A DNA stretch of 64,000 nt. Origin: Pseudomonadota bacterium. Lineage in GTDB: Bacteria > Pseudomonadota > Gammaproteobacteria > Burkholderiales > Burkholderiaceae_C. The position numbers and the translations under genes were made by a program. Below the pieces are notes generated by a model. That model was not told the DNA's origin, searched no databases, and was given only the letters and a program-made list of their open reading frames with translations. This document shows, in pieces, positions 33,432-42,858 of this stretch. Numbering within the stretch: the stretch's first letter is position 1; each line of letters starts with the position of its first letter. The DNA is taken from NCBI GenBank assembly GCA_023387335.1, contig JAEWIF010000017.1, forward strand, positions 38,108 to 102,107. The letters run 5' to 3'.

Positions 33432-33752
33432 ATGAAGATGCAAGCAAGGACCCTGCTGGTGGCCGCGGCCCTGGCCGCCGCCACGCTGGCCGGCACCGGC
33501 TGCGCGGTGATGCGGGGCCAGGAGAGCGCCGGCGCGTACGTGGACGACGCCGCAACCACCACCGCGGTGAAGGCCAAGTTCGTGGAAGACAAGTCGGTGG
33601 ACGCCGGCGCCATCAAGGTCGAGACCCTGAACGGCACGGTGCAGCTGTCCGGCTTCGCCAAGTCCAACGCCGAGAAGGCGCAGGCCGAGTACCTGGCGCG
33701 CAACACCAAGGGTGTGCGCTCGGTCAAGAACGACATCCGCGTTCGTCCCTGA
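33432..33752 (+). CDS. BON-domain lipoprotein
   Basis: 106 aa. Signal peptide ending in a lipobox-like GTGC (Cys24), then one BON domain (TTAVKAKFVEDKSVDAGAIK, TLNGTVQLSGFAKS). BON proteins are periplasmic, bind membranes, and the OsmY type is made under osmotic stress. It lies 82 bp after the YqjK-like gene and fits an envelope-stress grouping. A second BON lipoprotein is encoded at 34991. Confidence 0.9.
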   Translation: MKMQARTLLVAAALAAATLAGTGCAVMRGQESAGAYVDDAATTTAVKAKFVEDKSVDAGAIKVETLNGTVQLSGFAKSNAEKAQAEYLARNTKGVRSVKNDIRVRP

Positions 33753-33825
33753 ACGTCCAGCCACAACGCGCGTGCCGCCGGCCGCTCGCCGACGGCGGCA
33801 TGCGACTTGCCCCGAATCGCGAGCC

Positions 33826-34983
33826 ATGAAAACCTTCCGCTGCGACCACTGCGGCCATCCGCTTTTCTTCGAGAACGTGCAGTGCCTCCAGTGCGGCAGC
33901 GCGCTGGCGTTCCTGCCGGATCGCCTCGCGCTGTGCGCGATCGAGCCGGCGCCCGAGCAGGGCCTGTGGCAGCGCAAGCTGCCCCAGCGCCGCGAGCCGG
34001 CCGGCCACTACTACCGGCTGTGCCGCAACAACGTGGAGCACCAGGCCTGCAACTTCGCGGTGCCGAAGGACGACCCCAACGCCTTCTGCGCTTCCTGCCG
34101 GCAGACGCGCGTGCTGCCCGACCTGTCGATCCCGGAGAACACCGACCGCTGGTACCGCATCGAGGTCGCCAAGCGGCGCCTGTTCTACACGCTGGCGCGG
34201 CTGGGGCTGGTGAAGCCCTGCCCGCCGAACGGCGAGCGCGACGGCCCGGTGTTCGAGTTCCTCGCGGACACGCCGGGCAACATGGTGATGACCGGGCATG
34301 CCGGCGGCGTGATCACGCTGAACGTGGCCGAGGCCGACGACGCCGAGCGCGTGAAGCGCCGCGTCGAGATGCACGAGCCCTATCGCACCCTGCTGGGGCA
34401 CCTGCGCCACGAATCGGGCCACTACTACTGGGACCGGCTGATCGACGAGGAAGGCCGCGTCGCCGAGTTCCGCCAGCTGTTCGGCGACGAGAGCATCGAC
34501 TACGCGCAGGCGCTCCAGAACCACTACGCGAGCGGCGGCCAGCCGCAGGGCTGGCAGGACCGGTTCGTCAGCGCGTACGCCACCTCGCACCCGTGGGAGG
34601 ACTGGGCCGAGACCTGGGCTCACTACCTGCACATGGTCGACCTGCTGGAGACCGCGGCCTCGTTCAAGACGCACGTCGAAGTGCCCGGCTCGGAGGGCGA
34701 CAAGGTGGGCGATCCGTTCGAGTCCAGCGAAGGCAGCTTCGACCGCCTGGTGGAGCAATGGGTGCCGGTCACGCTGCTGGTCAACAGCATGAACCGCAGC
34801 CTGGGCCAGGAGGACGGCTATCCGTTCGCGCTGACGACGGGCTCGCTGGCCAAGCTGCGCTTCGTGCACGAGGTCATCCACAGCCCGCGCCGGCCGAAGC
34901 AGGCACAGCCGCAGCAGCCGTCGGGCCAGTCCGCCATGCAGCCCACGGAACCGGCCGCGCAGCCGGTGTCGCAGCCCGGCTGA
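33826..34983 (+). CDS. Putative zinc-binding peptidase with zinc-ribbon N-terminus
   Basis: 385 aa. Zinc-ribbon cysteines CDHC (6-9) and CLQC (20-23), and a second set CASC (88-91). The metallopeptidase HEXXH motif is HESGH (195-199), with EDWAETWAHYLHM downstream supplying further ligands, as in the zincin-like Peptidase_Mx family. The Gln/Pro-rich tail (about 355-385) is disordered. Cytoplasmic; substrate unknown. It lies between two BON-domain lipoprotein genes. Confidence 0.85.
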   Translation: MKTFRCDHCGHPLFFENVQCLQCGSALAFLPDRLALCAIEPAPEQGLWQRKLPQRREPAGHYYRLCRNNVEHQACNFAVPKDDPNAFCASCRQTRVLPDLSIPENTDRWYRIEVAKRRLFYTLARLGLVKPCPPNGERDGPVFEFLADTPGNMVMTGHAGGVITLNVAEADDAERVKRRVEMHEPYRTLLGHLRHESGHYYWDRLIDEEGRVAEFRQLFGDESIDYAQALQNHYASGGQPQGWQDRFVSAYATSHPWEDWAETWAHYLHMVDLLETAASFKTHVEVPGSEGDKVGDPFESSEGSFDRLVEQWVPVTLLVNSMNRSLGQEDGYPFALTTGSLAKLRFVHEVIHSPRRPKQAQPQQPSGQSAMQPTEPAAQPVSQPG

Positions 34984-34990
34984 ACGCGGG

Positions 34991-35449
34991 TCAGATGGTG
35001 GCCAGCGTCAGCTGGTCATTGACGTCGCGCACGTCCTGCACGGTGCGCGCGATCTCCGCTGCGCGGGCCTTCACGGCCGCGGTTCGCACCGGACCGCTGA
35101 GCGTCACCACGCCGTCGCGCGTGTCCACGTCGATGCGCGCGCCCGACAGGTCGCGGGCCGCGGCCAGTTCCGCCTTCACCTGCTGGGTGATCTGCGCATC
35201 CCTGGCCGCCGAGACCCCGGAGGCCGGGGCCGCGCCCATCGCGGCCGCGGGATCGCTGTGCTGCACGCGCGCGTCGGCGGAGCCGCCCGTGGAAGGCGCA
35301 GGCGGCCTGGTCGACGCGGCGCGCGTGGCGGCGGTCGAGGCCGCGCTCGTCTTCAATTCAGGGGTCGGCCCGTCGTCGCGCGGGCTGCAGGCCGCAACCG
35401 CCACCACGGCGGCGACCCAGGCGGCGAAGCCTATCGGTCGGATGTCCAT
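34991..35449 (-). CDS. BON-domain lipoprotein
   Basis: 152 aa. Signal with lipobox VAAC (Cys21), a Ser/Thr/Pro/Ala-rich linker (about 25-75) and one BON domain (ITQQVKAELAAARDLSGARIDVDTRDGVVTLSG). Converges on the zinc peptidase gene. Together with the lipoprotein at 33432 it makes a pair of BON proteins flanking the peptidase. Confidence 0.88.
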   Translation of the reverse strand: MDIRPIGFAAWVAAVVAVAACSPRDDGPTPELKTSAASTAATRAASTRPPAPSTGGSADARVQHSDPAAAMGAAPASGVSAARDAQITQQVKAELAAARDLSGARIDVDTRDGVVTLSGPVRTAAVKARAAEIARTVQDVRDVNDQLTLATI

Positions 35450-35535
35450 GCAGGCACTCTAGGCCGCGACCGCGCCCGCGCGCAGCCGTCCATCCCGCAA
35501 GCGCCTGTAGGAGCACTCGCGCAACCGCTCGGCCC

Positions 35536-37992
35536 TCAGCCGGAGTCGCGCTCCATGTCGCGCAGGATGCGGTCCAGCCGCGTGGACAGCTGTTCCGTGG
35601 TGAGCTTCTCGCGGAAACGCTCGACCATCAGCGGCAGGCTCAGCGGGCTGGGATGCCGCAGCTCGACCAGCACCAGTTCTCGGGCACGGATGCGCTCCAT
35701 CGTCTCCCGCAAACGCGAGACCTCCAGCTCCTGGCTGAGCACTTCCTGCTCGGCCTGCGACAGCAGCAGGTTGCCCTGGTCGTACTTGCGGAAGACCTCG
35801 TAGAAGAGACCGCTGGACGCCTGCAGCTGCTTCGCGCTGCGCGGCTGCCCCGGGTAGCCCGCGAACACCAGCCCGGCCACGCGCGCGATCTCGCGGAAGC
35901 GCCGCCGCGCCAGCTCGGTCGAGTTGAGCGAGGCCAGCACGTCGTGCAGCAGCTCGCCGCCGGTGGCGAACAGCGACTTGTCCCGCACCGGCGCCAGGTC
36001 GAACGGCTCGGCGCTCACCAGCTCGAAGCCGTAGTCGTTGACCGAGAGGCTGAAGGTGTTGGGCCGCTCGCGCGCCAGCCGCCACGCCAGCAGGCTGGCG
36101 AGGCCCAGGTGCACGTGGCGGCCCGCGAAGGGATGCACGTACAGGTGCTGGCCTTCGCGCGATCGAAAGCTCTCCACCAGCACCGTGTCGGGCGTGGGGA
36201 TGCGCGACAGCCTCGCCTGGGTCTCCAGCATCGGCCGCGCGGCCTCCAGCTCGGGATGCGGATAACGGCCGGCGGCGGCCATCCGCATCATCTCCAGCAC
36301 CGCGTCGCCCAGCTCGGTGGACAGCGCCATCTTGCTGCCCTGCCAGGTCGGCACGGTGCCCTTCCTGCTCGTCGCGCGCCGGACGTACGCGGCCATCTCG
36401 CGCACCCGCACGAACTCCAGCAGCCGGCCGGCGAAGAAGAAATGGTCGCCCTTGCGCAGCCGCGCGATGAAGCCCTCCTCGATGGTGCCCAGCGTGCCGC
36501 CGGAGAGGTACTTCACCTGCATCGCCGCGTCGCTGACGATGGTGCCGATCGACATGCGATGCCGCCTGGCGACGCCGCGATCCGGCACGCGCCAGACGCC
36601 TTCCTCGTCCTGCCGGATGCGGTGGTAGTCCGGGTAGGCGGTCAGGCTCTCGCCGCCGCGTTCGCAGAACACCAGCGCCCAGTCGAACTCCTCGCGCGTG
36701 AGCAAGCGATAGGCCCAGGCGCCGCGCACTTCCTCGAACAGCTCGTCGGCGAGGAAGCCGCCGCCCAGCGCCACCGTCACCAGGTGCTGCACCAGGACGT
36801 CGAGCGGCCTGGCCGGCGACTCGCGCTTCTCGATCCGGCCTTCGTACGCCGCGACGCGCGCAGCCGCGGCCTCGATCAGCTCCATGGTGTGCGTGGGCAC
36901 CAGCGTCAGCCGGCTGGTGCGGCCCGGCGCATGGCCGCTGCGGCCGGCGCGCTGCATGATGCGCGCCACGCCCTTGGCCGAGCCGATCTGCAGCACGCGC
37001 TCCACCGGCAGGAAGTCCACGCCCAGGTCCAGCGAGGAAGTGGCGACCACCGCGCGCAGCGTGCCCTCCTTCAGGCCCAGCTCCACCCATTCGCGCGTCG
37101 CGCGGTCCAGCGAGCCGTGGTGCAGGGCGATCTGCCCGGCCCACCCGGGCCGCGCCTCCAGCAGCAGCTGGTACCAGATCTCCGCCTGCGACCGCACGTT
37201 GGTGAACACCAGCGTGGAGCCCGGCGCGTTCGCGATCTCCTCCACCACCGGCTGCTGCATGCGCGCGCCCAGGTGCCCGGCCCATGAGTACTTGCCGGGA
37301 TCGGGCGGGATCAGGGTGTCGATCACGAGCGACTTGTCGATGCGGCCGCGCACCAGCGCGGGCGCGGGCTCGGCCCGCTCGCCGCACAGCACGGCCATCG
37401 CTTCCTCGAGGTTGCCCAGCGTGGCGCTGAGTCCCCAGGTGACGAGGCCCGGGTTCCAGCGCCGCAGCCGCGCGAGCGCGAGCTGCGCCTGCACGCCGCG
37501 CTTGCTGCCGATCAGCTCGTGCCACTCGTCCGCGATCACGAACTCCACCGAACCCAGCTCCTCGCGGCTGTGCTCGCGCGTGAGCATCAGGCTGAGCGAC
37601 TCGGGCGTGGTGACCAGCACCGTGGGGAATCGCCGGTCCTGCCGGGCGCGCTCAGCGGAGGGCGTGTCGCCGGTGCGCTGGCCTATCGTCCAGTTCGGCG
37701 CCAGGTCCTGCAGCGGCTGGGTGAGCGCGCGCGTGGTGTCGGCGGCCAGCGCGCGCATCGGCGTGAGCCAGATCGCGCGCAGCGGCTCGGCGCCGCGCCC
37801 CGGCGGATGGCGGCGCAGCAGCTCGTCCAGCACGCCCAGCCACACGGCGTAGGTCTTGCCCGCGCCGGTGGTCGCGTGCAGCAGGCCGCCGCGGCCTTCG
37901 GCGATGGCCCGCCACACCTCGCGCTGGAAGCCGAACGGCTCCCAGCCGCGCGCGGCCATCCACGTCCCGACCGGTCCCTCCCCCGCCGTCAT
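35536..37992 (-). CDS. Ligase-associated DNA damage response DEXH helicase (Lhr type)
   Basis: 818 aa. Walker A ATTGAGKT (40-47), DEWH box (155-158), SATLGN motif III, the C-terminal RecA domain with VVATSSLDLGVDF and QRAGRSGH, then the Lhr-specific winged-helix and beta-rich domain. Lhr-Core enzymes are 3'-5' helicases; in many bacteria they are encoded beside an ATP-dependent DNA ligase, an MBL exonuclease and the MPE phosphoesterase. Here the ligase and exonuclease are 12 kb away and MPE is not seen. The start overlaps the MarR gene stop (ATGA), so both are on one transcript. Confidence 0.93.
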   Translation of the reverse strand: MTAGEGPVGTWMAARGWEPFGFQREVWRAIAEGRGGLLHATTGAGKTYAVWLGVLDELLRRHPPGRGAEPLRAIWLTPMRALAADTTRALTQPLQDLAPNWTIGQRTGDTPSAERARQDRRFPTVLVTTPESLSLMLTREHSREELGSVEFVIADEWHELIGSKRGVQAQLALARLRRWNPGLVTWGLSATLGNLEEAMAVLCGERAEPAPALVRGRIDKSLVIDTLIPPDPGKYSWAGHLGARMQQPVVEEIANAPGSTLVFTNVRSQAEIWYQLLLEARPGWAGQIALHHGSLDRATREWVELGLKEGTLRAVVATSSLDLGVDFLPVERVLQIGSAKGVARIMQRAGRSGHAPGRTSRLTLVPTHTMELIEAAAARVAAYEGRIEKRESPARPLDVLVQHLVTVALGGGFLADELFEEVRGAWAYRLLTREEFDWALVFCERGGESLTAYPDYHRIRQDEEGVWRVPDRGVARRHRMSIGTIVSDAAMQVKYLSGGTLGTIEEGFIARLRKGDHFFFAGRLLEFVRVREMAAYVRRATSRKGTVPTWQGSKMALSTELGDAVLEMMRMAAAGRYPHPELEAARPMLETQARLSRIPTPDTVLVESFRSREGQHLYVHPFAGRHVHLGLASLLAWRLARERPNTFSLSVNDYGFELVSAEPFDLAPVRDKSLFATGGELLHDVLASLNSTELARRRFREIARVAGLVFAGYPGQPRSAKQLQASSGLFYEVFRKYDQGNLLLSQAEQEVLSQELEVSRLRETMERIRARELVLVELRHPSPLSLPLMVERFREKLTTEQLSTRLDRILRDMERDSG

Positions 37993-38531
37993 CCCGGCGC
38001 CCGGCGGGCCGTGCGGCCGCGGCGGCGATCGGCCTTGGGCAGGGCCGCGGCCGAGCCCAGCAATTCGTCGGCGCGGGCCTGCAGCCGCTCCAGCGCCTGC
38101 TGGAGGGCCGCGGCTTCCTGCTCGTCCAGCACGGCCAGCAGCTCGCGGTTGACGCTCGCCACCTGCGGGAAAAGCTCATCGTGCAGCGCCTGTCCCGCCG
38201 CGGTGAGCGACAGCCGCACCTGGCGGCGGTCCGCGGGCCCGGCTTCGCGCCTCAGCAGCCCCTTGGCCGCCAGCGAAGTGATGGCCCGCGACGTGCGGGC
38301 GCGGTCGAGTTGCGCCAGTTGCGCCAGCTGCGAGGACAGCACGCCGGGCTGCTCGGCGAGCAGCGACAGCACGCGCCACTCGCGCCGCGTGATGCCGTAC
38401 CGGCCTTCGCACAGGCGGATCACGGGATGGCCGCCGGTCGCGAGCAACCGGCTCAGCCGGTAGAGCAACAGGTCGGCCAGCAGCACGGGCGCCTGCAGTC
38501 GCGCCGTCTGTCTAGGGTTAACGCGAGCCAT
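37989..38531 (-). CDS. MarR-family transcriptional regulator
   Basis: 180 aa. Winged helix-turn-helix with YGITRREWRVLSLLAEQPG (about 47-65), the recognition helix LDRARTSRAITSLAAKGLL and wing PADRRQVRLSLTAAG. Likely a dimeric repressor. It is divergent from the three-Bug/sulfatase gene set with a 67-bp gap containing TTGATCAA, so it probably controls both that set and itself with the coupled helicase. Ligand unknown. Confidence 0.92.
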   Translation of the reverse strand: MARVNPRQTARLQAPVLLADLLLYRLSRLLATGGHPVIRLCEGRYGITRREWRVLSLLAEQPGVLSSQLAQLAQLDRARTSRAITSLAAKGLLRREAGPADRRQVRLSLTAAGQALHDELFPQVASVNRELLAVLDEQEAAALQQALERLQARADELLGSAAALPKADRRRGRTARRAPG

Positions 38532-38538
38532 GGTTGAT

Positions 38539-38546
38539 TTGATCAA
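38539..38546. promoter_or_regulatory. Palindrome TTGATCAA, likely MarR operator
   Basis: Perfect 8-bp palindrome within TTTGATCAATC, 8 bp before the MarR start in the gap to the divergent Bug gene. MarR proteins bind such short AT-containing palindromes near their own promoters. Confidence 0.5.
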
Positions 38547-38598
38547 TCGATTGTCTCCCGACCAGAATCGTCCGTTTAGGTCGTTGGAGACGCCACCC

Positions 38599-39555
38599 GT
38601 GAAAAGAAGATCGATCGCGCTCGGACTGGGCGCGCTGCCCTTCGCGAGGATGGCCGCGGCGCAGCCCGCGGACGGCCCGCTGCGGATCGTCGTCCCGTAC
38701 GCGCCGGGCGGCGCCACCGACAAGGTGGCGCGCCTGGTCGGCGACAAGCTGCAGGCGGGGATGGGCGTGCCGGTGGTGGTGGAGAACCGCACCGGCGCGG
38801 GCGGCCGCCTGGCCGCGCAGCAGCTCAAGGGCGCACCGGCGAACCAGAACTCGATCCTGATCGCGAACCCGGCGGTGATGTTCGTCGCGCCCATGGTCTT
38901 CAAGGACGCCGGCTACGACCCCGAGAAGGACTTCGTGCCGCTGTCCGTGGTGAACGAATACGAGTTCGGGCTGGCCGTGGCCTCGGCGGTCCCCGTGCGC
39001 GAGCTCAGCCACCTGGTCGCCTGGCTGCGCGCCAACCCCGAGAAGGCGAACTTCGGCGTGCCCGCCACCGGCAGCCTGCCGCACTTCTTCGCCCTGATGA
39101 TGGGCGAGAAGGCGGGCGTGCAGGCCCAGGTGGTGGGCTACCGCGGCTCGGCCCCGCTCGTCAGCGACCTCATCGGCGGACAGGTGCCCGTGGCCTTCGA
39201 CACGCTGGAGACGCAGCTGCCGCACCACGAGGCGGGCAAGTTGCGCGTGCTCGCCAGCTCGGGCGCCAGGCGTTCGCCCTGGTCGCCCGGCGTCCCCACC
39301 TTCAGGGAGTCCGGTCTGGACCTCGTGGCGACCGGCTGGAATGCGTTCTTCGCGCCGGCGACCATGCCCGCGGACCGCGTCGAGCGGATCTCGCAGGCCA
39401 TCCAGTCGGCGATGCGCGACCCCGAGACGCAGCGCAGGTTCGCCGAGGGCAAGCTGACGCCCGTCGTGAGCTCGCGCGCGCAGAGCGAATCGCTGCTCAA
39501 GGCGTACCGCGCGCAGTGGGCGCCGGTCGTGCGCAAGTCCGGCTACCAGCCATGA
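38599..39555 (+). CDS. Bug-family periplasmic substrate-binding protein (first of three)
   Basis: 318 aa from a GTG (VKRRSIALGLGALPFARMAAAQ) with GGAGA nine bases upstream; the export signal supports this start over an earlier in-frame ATG-less region. Bug signatures LRIVVPYAPGGATDKVARLV and VVENRTGAGGR follow the cleavage site. Binds a small organic acid or similar in the periplasm. Stop overlaps the region of the next Bug gene's upstream ATG. Under likely control of the divergent MarR protein. Confidence 0.92.
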   Translation: MKRRSIALGLGALPFARMAAAQPADGPLRIVVPYAPGGATDKVARLVGDKLQAGMGVPVVVENRTGAGGRLAAQQLKGAPANQNSILIANPAVMFVAPMVFKDAGYDPEKDFVPLSVVNEYEFGLAVASAVPVRELSHLVAWLRANPEKANFGVPATGSLPHFFALMMGEKAGVQAQVVGYRGSAPLVSDLIGGQVPVAFDTLETQLPHHEAGKLRVLASSGARRSPWSPGVPTFRESGLDLVATGWNAFFAPATMPADRVERISQAIQSAMRDPETQRRFAEGKLTPVVSSRAQSESLLKAYRAQWAPVVRKSGYQP

Positions 39556-39578
39556 ACCCCCTTCCAGGAGCCCCATCC

Positions 39579-40559
39579 ATGAATCGATCCATTGCCGCCG
39601 CGCTGGCCTTGCTGGCCGGCACCGCCTTCGCCCAGCAGGCCCCATCGACCGGCCCGGGGCCGACCTGGCCGACCAAGGCAGTGCGGATCCTGGTCGGCTC
39701 GCCCCCCGGCGGCCCGTCGGACATCACGGCGCGCGTGTTCGCCGACCAGCTGTCCCGGCGCACCGGCCAGCCGGCGGTGGTGGAGAACCGCCCCGGCGCG
39801 GGCAACAACCTCGCGGCCGGCGTCGCCGCCAAGGCCGAGGCCGACGGGCACACGCTGGTGCTCAGCCCGGACACAGTGCTCACGGTGAACCCTCTGGTCT
39901 ATCGCACCCAGAACTTCGATGCGCGCAACGACCTGGTGTCGGCCTCGGTGCTCACGAGCTTCACGCAAATGCTGGTGTGCAATCCCAAGGTGGGCGTGAA
40001 GACGATGGACGAACTCGTCGCCAAGGCCAAGGCGGACCGCATGACGTACGCGAGCGGAGGCCCCGGCGTGCCGGGCCACCTCGCCGCCGAGATGTTCCTG
40101 CAGGCCGCGGGCGCGAAGATGCAGCACGTGCCCTACCGCGGTCCGGCGCCGGCCACGCAGGCCGTGCTGGCCGGCGAGGTGGATTGCGGCTTCCTGGCGA
40201 CACCGACCGTGATCCCGCACGTGAAGGCCGACAAGCTGCGCGCGCTGGCCGTGTCGTCCGCGACGCCGTCGCCGCTGGCGCCCGACGTGCCCACGCTCGC
40301 CAAGGCACTCAACCAGCCGGAGCTCGATGCCACCTTCCGCCTGGTGCTGCAGGCGCCGCGAGGCACGCCGCCCGCCGTCCTGGCGCAGATCGAGCGCCAC
40401 GCCGCCGAGATCATGAAGGACCCGCAGGTGCGCTCGAAGCTGCAGGCCTCGGACCTGGTCGCGCAGGGCACGTCGTCGGCCCAGGCGCAGCAGCAGATGA
40501 AGACCGAGATCGCGCGCTGGGAGCCGCTCGTGAAGCGGCTGGACCTGAAGGCCGAATGA
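39579..40559 (+). CDS. Bug-family periplasmic substrate-binding protein (second of three)
   Basis: 326 aa from the ATG at MNRSIAAALALLAGTAFAQ, which has GGAG nine bases upstream; an ATG at 39552 overlapping the previous stop is the alternative. Signal peptide, then KAVRILVGSPPGGPSDITARV and VVENRPGAGNN. It differs in the loop regions from its neighbours, so it probably binds a different ligand. Part of the Bug-Bug-Bug-sulfatase run. Confidence 0.92.
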   Translation: MNRSIAAALALLAGTAFAQQAPSTGPGPTWPTKAVRILVGSPPGGPSDITARVFADQLSRRTGQPAVVENRPGAGNNLAAGVAAKAEADGHTLVLSPDTVLTVNPLVYRTQNFDARNDLVSASVLTSFTQMLVCNPKVGVKTMDELVAKAKADRMTYASGGPGVPGHLAAEMFLQAAGAKMQHVPYRGPAPATQAVLAGEVDCGFLATPTVIPHVKADKLRALAVSSATPSPLAPDVPTLAKALNQPELDATFRLVLQAPRGTPPAVLAQIERHAAEIMKDPQVRSKLQASDLVAQGTSSAQAQQQMKTEIARWEPLVKRLDLKAE

Positions 40560-40578
40560 CGCGAAGAGGAGCAGCCCC

Positions 40579-41535
40579 ATGAAACGACTCGTCCTCGCCG
40601 CGGCGCTCACGCTGGCGGCCGTCTCCGGCGCCTTCGCGCAAGGCGACTGGCCCTCGCGGCCGGTCAAGCTGATCGTCAACTTCCCGCCGGGCGGACCGCT
40701 CGACGTGCTGGCGCGTTCGGTCGGCGAAGTGCTGCAGGGCCAGTTCAAGCAGCCTTTCGTCGTCGAGAACCGCGCGGGTGCGGGCGGCAACATCGGCGCC
40801 GACGCGGTGGCCAAGGCCCAGCCCGACGGCCACACCGTGCTGATGGGCATCGACTCGACGTTCACGGTGAACCCGCACATCTACAAGGGCATGGCGTTCA
40901 AGCCTGCCGACCTGCGGCCGCTGGTGGTGATGAGCTCGTCGGGACTGCTGGTGGGCACGAATCCGTCGAACGGCTTCAAGTCGCTGGCCGACCTGGTCGC
41001 CGCCGGCAAGGGCAAGGGCGTGAGCTTCAGCAGCGCCGGCAGCGGCTCGCCCGGCCACCTGGCGGCCGAGATGTTCACCGACGCCACCGGCATGAAGATC
41101 ACGCACGTGCCATACAAGGGCAACGCGCCGGCGGTGACGGCGGTGCTCTCCGGCGAGGTCACGGGCGGCGTGCTGGCCACGCCGGGCATGCTGCCGCACG
41201 TGAAGGCGGGCAAGATCGCGCCGCTGGCCGTGACCAGCCGCCAGCGCTCGCCGCTCGCACCCGACGTGCCGACGGTCGCCGAAGCCGGCCTGCCGCAGCT
41301 GGAACAGGAAGTGCTCTACCTCGTGATGGTGCCGGCGGGCACGCCCGAGCCGGTCGCGCAGACCTTGCAAAAGGCGGTGGCCGACGCGCTCGCCCGGCCC
41401 GACATGCGTGGCAAGCTCCAGAGCCTGGACATGCACCTTGAAGGCCAGCAAGGCGCGGCCGCGGCCAAGCGGCTGGCCGACCTGTCCGACCGCTACGGCA
41501 AGGTCATCCGCGCCACGGGAATGAAAGTCGAATGA
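40579..41535 (+). CDS. Bug-family periplasmic substrate-binding protein (third of three)
   Basis: 318 aa. Signal peptide MKRLVLAAALTLAAVSGAFAQ, then RPVKLIVNFPPGGPLDVLAR and VVENRAGAGGN. A GAGGAG ribosome site lies nine bases before the ATG. Its stop overlaps the start of the sulfatase gene (ATGA), which directly ties ligand binding and sulfatase in expression. Confidence 0.93.
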   Translation: MKRLVLAAALTLAAVSGAFAQGDWPSRPVKLIVNFPPGGPLDVLARSVGEVLQGQFKQPFVVENRAGAGGNIGADAVAKAQPDGHTVLMGIDSTFTVNPHIYKGMAFKPADLRPLVVMSSSGLLVGTNPSNGFKSLADLVAAGKGKGVSFSSAGSGSPGHLAAEMFTDATGMKITHVPYKGNAPAVTAVLSGEVTGGVLATPGMLPHVKAGKIAPLAVTSRQRSPLAPDVPTVAEAGLPQLEQEVLYLVMVPAGTPEPVAQTLQKAVADALARPDMRGKLQSLDMHLEGQQGAAAAKRLADLSDRYGKVIRATGMKVE

Positions 41536-42851
41536 ACGCACGCCCCAACATCATCTTCATCGTCGCCGACGACCTCGGCTACGCCGACCTGGGCTGCTAC
41601 GGCGGCCGCGAAGCCGCGTTCGGCGCGGTGTCGCCGGTGCTCGATTCGCTCGCCGCGGCGGGCATGAAGTTCACCCAGGGCTACGCCAACTCGCCGGTGT
41701 GCTCGCCCACGCGCTTCGCGCTGATGACGGCGCGCTACCAGTACCGGCTGCGCGGCGCGGCGGAGGAGCCGATCAACAGCCGCAGCAAGGGCAGCAAGAC
41801 GCTGGGGCTGCCGCCGGAGCACCCCACCCTGCCCTCGCTGCTGAAGGACGCGGGCTACCGCACGGCGCTGATCGGCAAGTGGCACCTGGGCTATCCGCCG
41901 GTGTTCGGACCGCTGAAGTCGGGCTACGAGGAGTTCTTCGGCCCGATGTCCGGCGGCGTCGACTACTTCAGCCACGCCAGCAACAACGGCACGCACGACC
42001 TGTACGTCGGCGAGGAGGAGAAGCAGGAAGAGGGCTACCTCACCGACCTGATCTCGCGCCGCGCGGTGGACTACATCGACCGCATGGCCGCGGGCGACGC
42101 GCCCTTCTTCCTGAGCCTGCACTACACCGCGCCGCACTGGCCCTGGGAGACGCGCGACGACGCGCACCTGGCCGGCGAGGTCAAGGACAACCTCTTCCAC
42201 CTGCACGGCGGCAACGTCGAGACCTATCGCCGGATGATCCATCACATGGACGAAGGCATCGGCTGGGTGATGCAGGCGTTGCGGCGCCACGGCCTGGCCG
42301 ACGACACGCTGGTGGTCTTCACCAGCGACAACGGCGGCGAGCGCTTCTCCGACAACTGGCCGCTGGTGGGCGGCAAGATGGACCTCACCGAAGGCGGCAT
42401 CCGCGTGCCCTGGATCGCCCATTGGCCGGCGGCGATCGCGCCGGGCGGCGTGAGCGCGCAGCACTGCATGACGATGGATTGGTCGGCCACCTTCCTCGAT
42501 GCGGCGGGCGTGGGCGCGCATCCCGACTACCCGCTGGACGGCGTGTCGCTGCTGCCGGTGCTGCGCGATCGGAAGGCGGCGTTCGCGCGCCCGCTGCACT
42601 GGCGCATGAACCACCGCGGCCAGCGCGCGTTGCGCGACGGCAAGTGGAAGTACCTGCGCGTGGACGGGAACGACTACCTGTTCGACATCCAGGCCGACGA
42701 GCGCGAGCGCGCCAACCTGGGCGGCCGCGAGCCGCAGCGGCTGGAGAAGATGCGCGCGGCGTGGGAGGCCTGGAATGCCGGCATGCCGGCCATCCCGGAG
42801 GACGCGACGGTGAGCCTGGGCTACGGCATCAAGGACATGCCGCAGCGATGA
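41532..42851 (+). CDS. Sulfatase (formylglycine-dependent type I)
   Basis: 439 aa. The N-terminal NIIFIVADDLGYADLG carries the first metal ligands, and CSPTR (57-61) is the C-x-P-x-R signature whose Cys is turned into formylglycine. IGKWHLG (about 115) and FTSDNGGE (about 260) are further family motifs. There is no signal peptide, so it should act in the cytoplasm on an imported sulfate ester. Overlaps the third Bug gene and is followed by a SulP transporter gene, suggesting uptake, desulfation and sulfate handling in one locus (inference). Substrate unknown; no anaerobic maturase or FGE gene in the window. Confidence 0.9.
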   Translation: MNARPNIIFIVADDLGYADLGCYGGREAAFGAVSPVLDSLAAAGMKFTQGYANSPVCSPTRFALMTARYQYRLRGAAEEPINSRSKGSKTLGLPPEHPTLPSLLKDAGYRTALIGKWHLGYPPVFGPLKSGYEEFFGPMSGGVDYFSHASNNGTHDLYVGEEEKQEEGYLTDLISRRAVDYIDRMAAGDAPFFLSLHYTAPHWPWETRDDAHLAGEVKDNLFHLHGGNVETYRRMIHHMDEGIGWVMQALRRHGLADDTLVVFTSDNGGERFSDNWPLVGGKMDLTEGGIRVPWIAHWPAAIAPGGVSAQHCMTMDWSATFLDAAGVGAHPDYPLDGVSLLPVLRDRKAAFARPLHWRMNHRGQRALRDGKWKYLRVDGNDYLFDIQADERERANLGGREPQRLEKMRAAWEAWNAGMPAIPEDATVSLGYGIKDMPQR

Positions 42852-42858
42852 AATTTTT

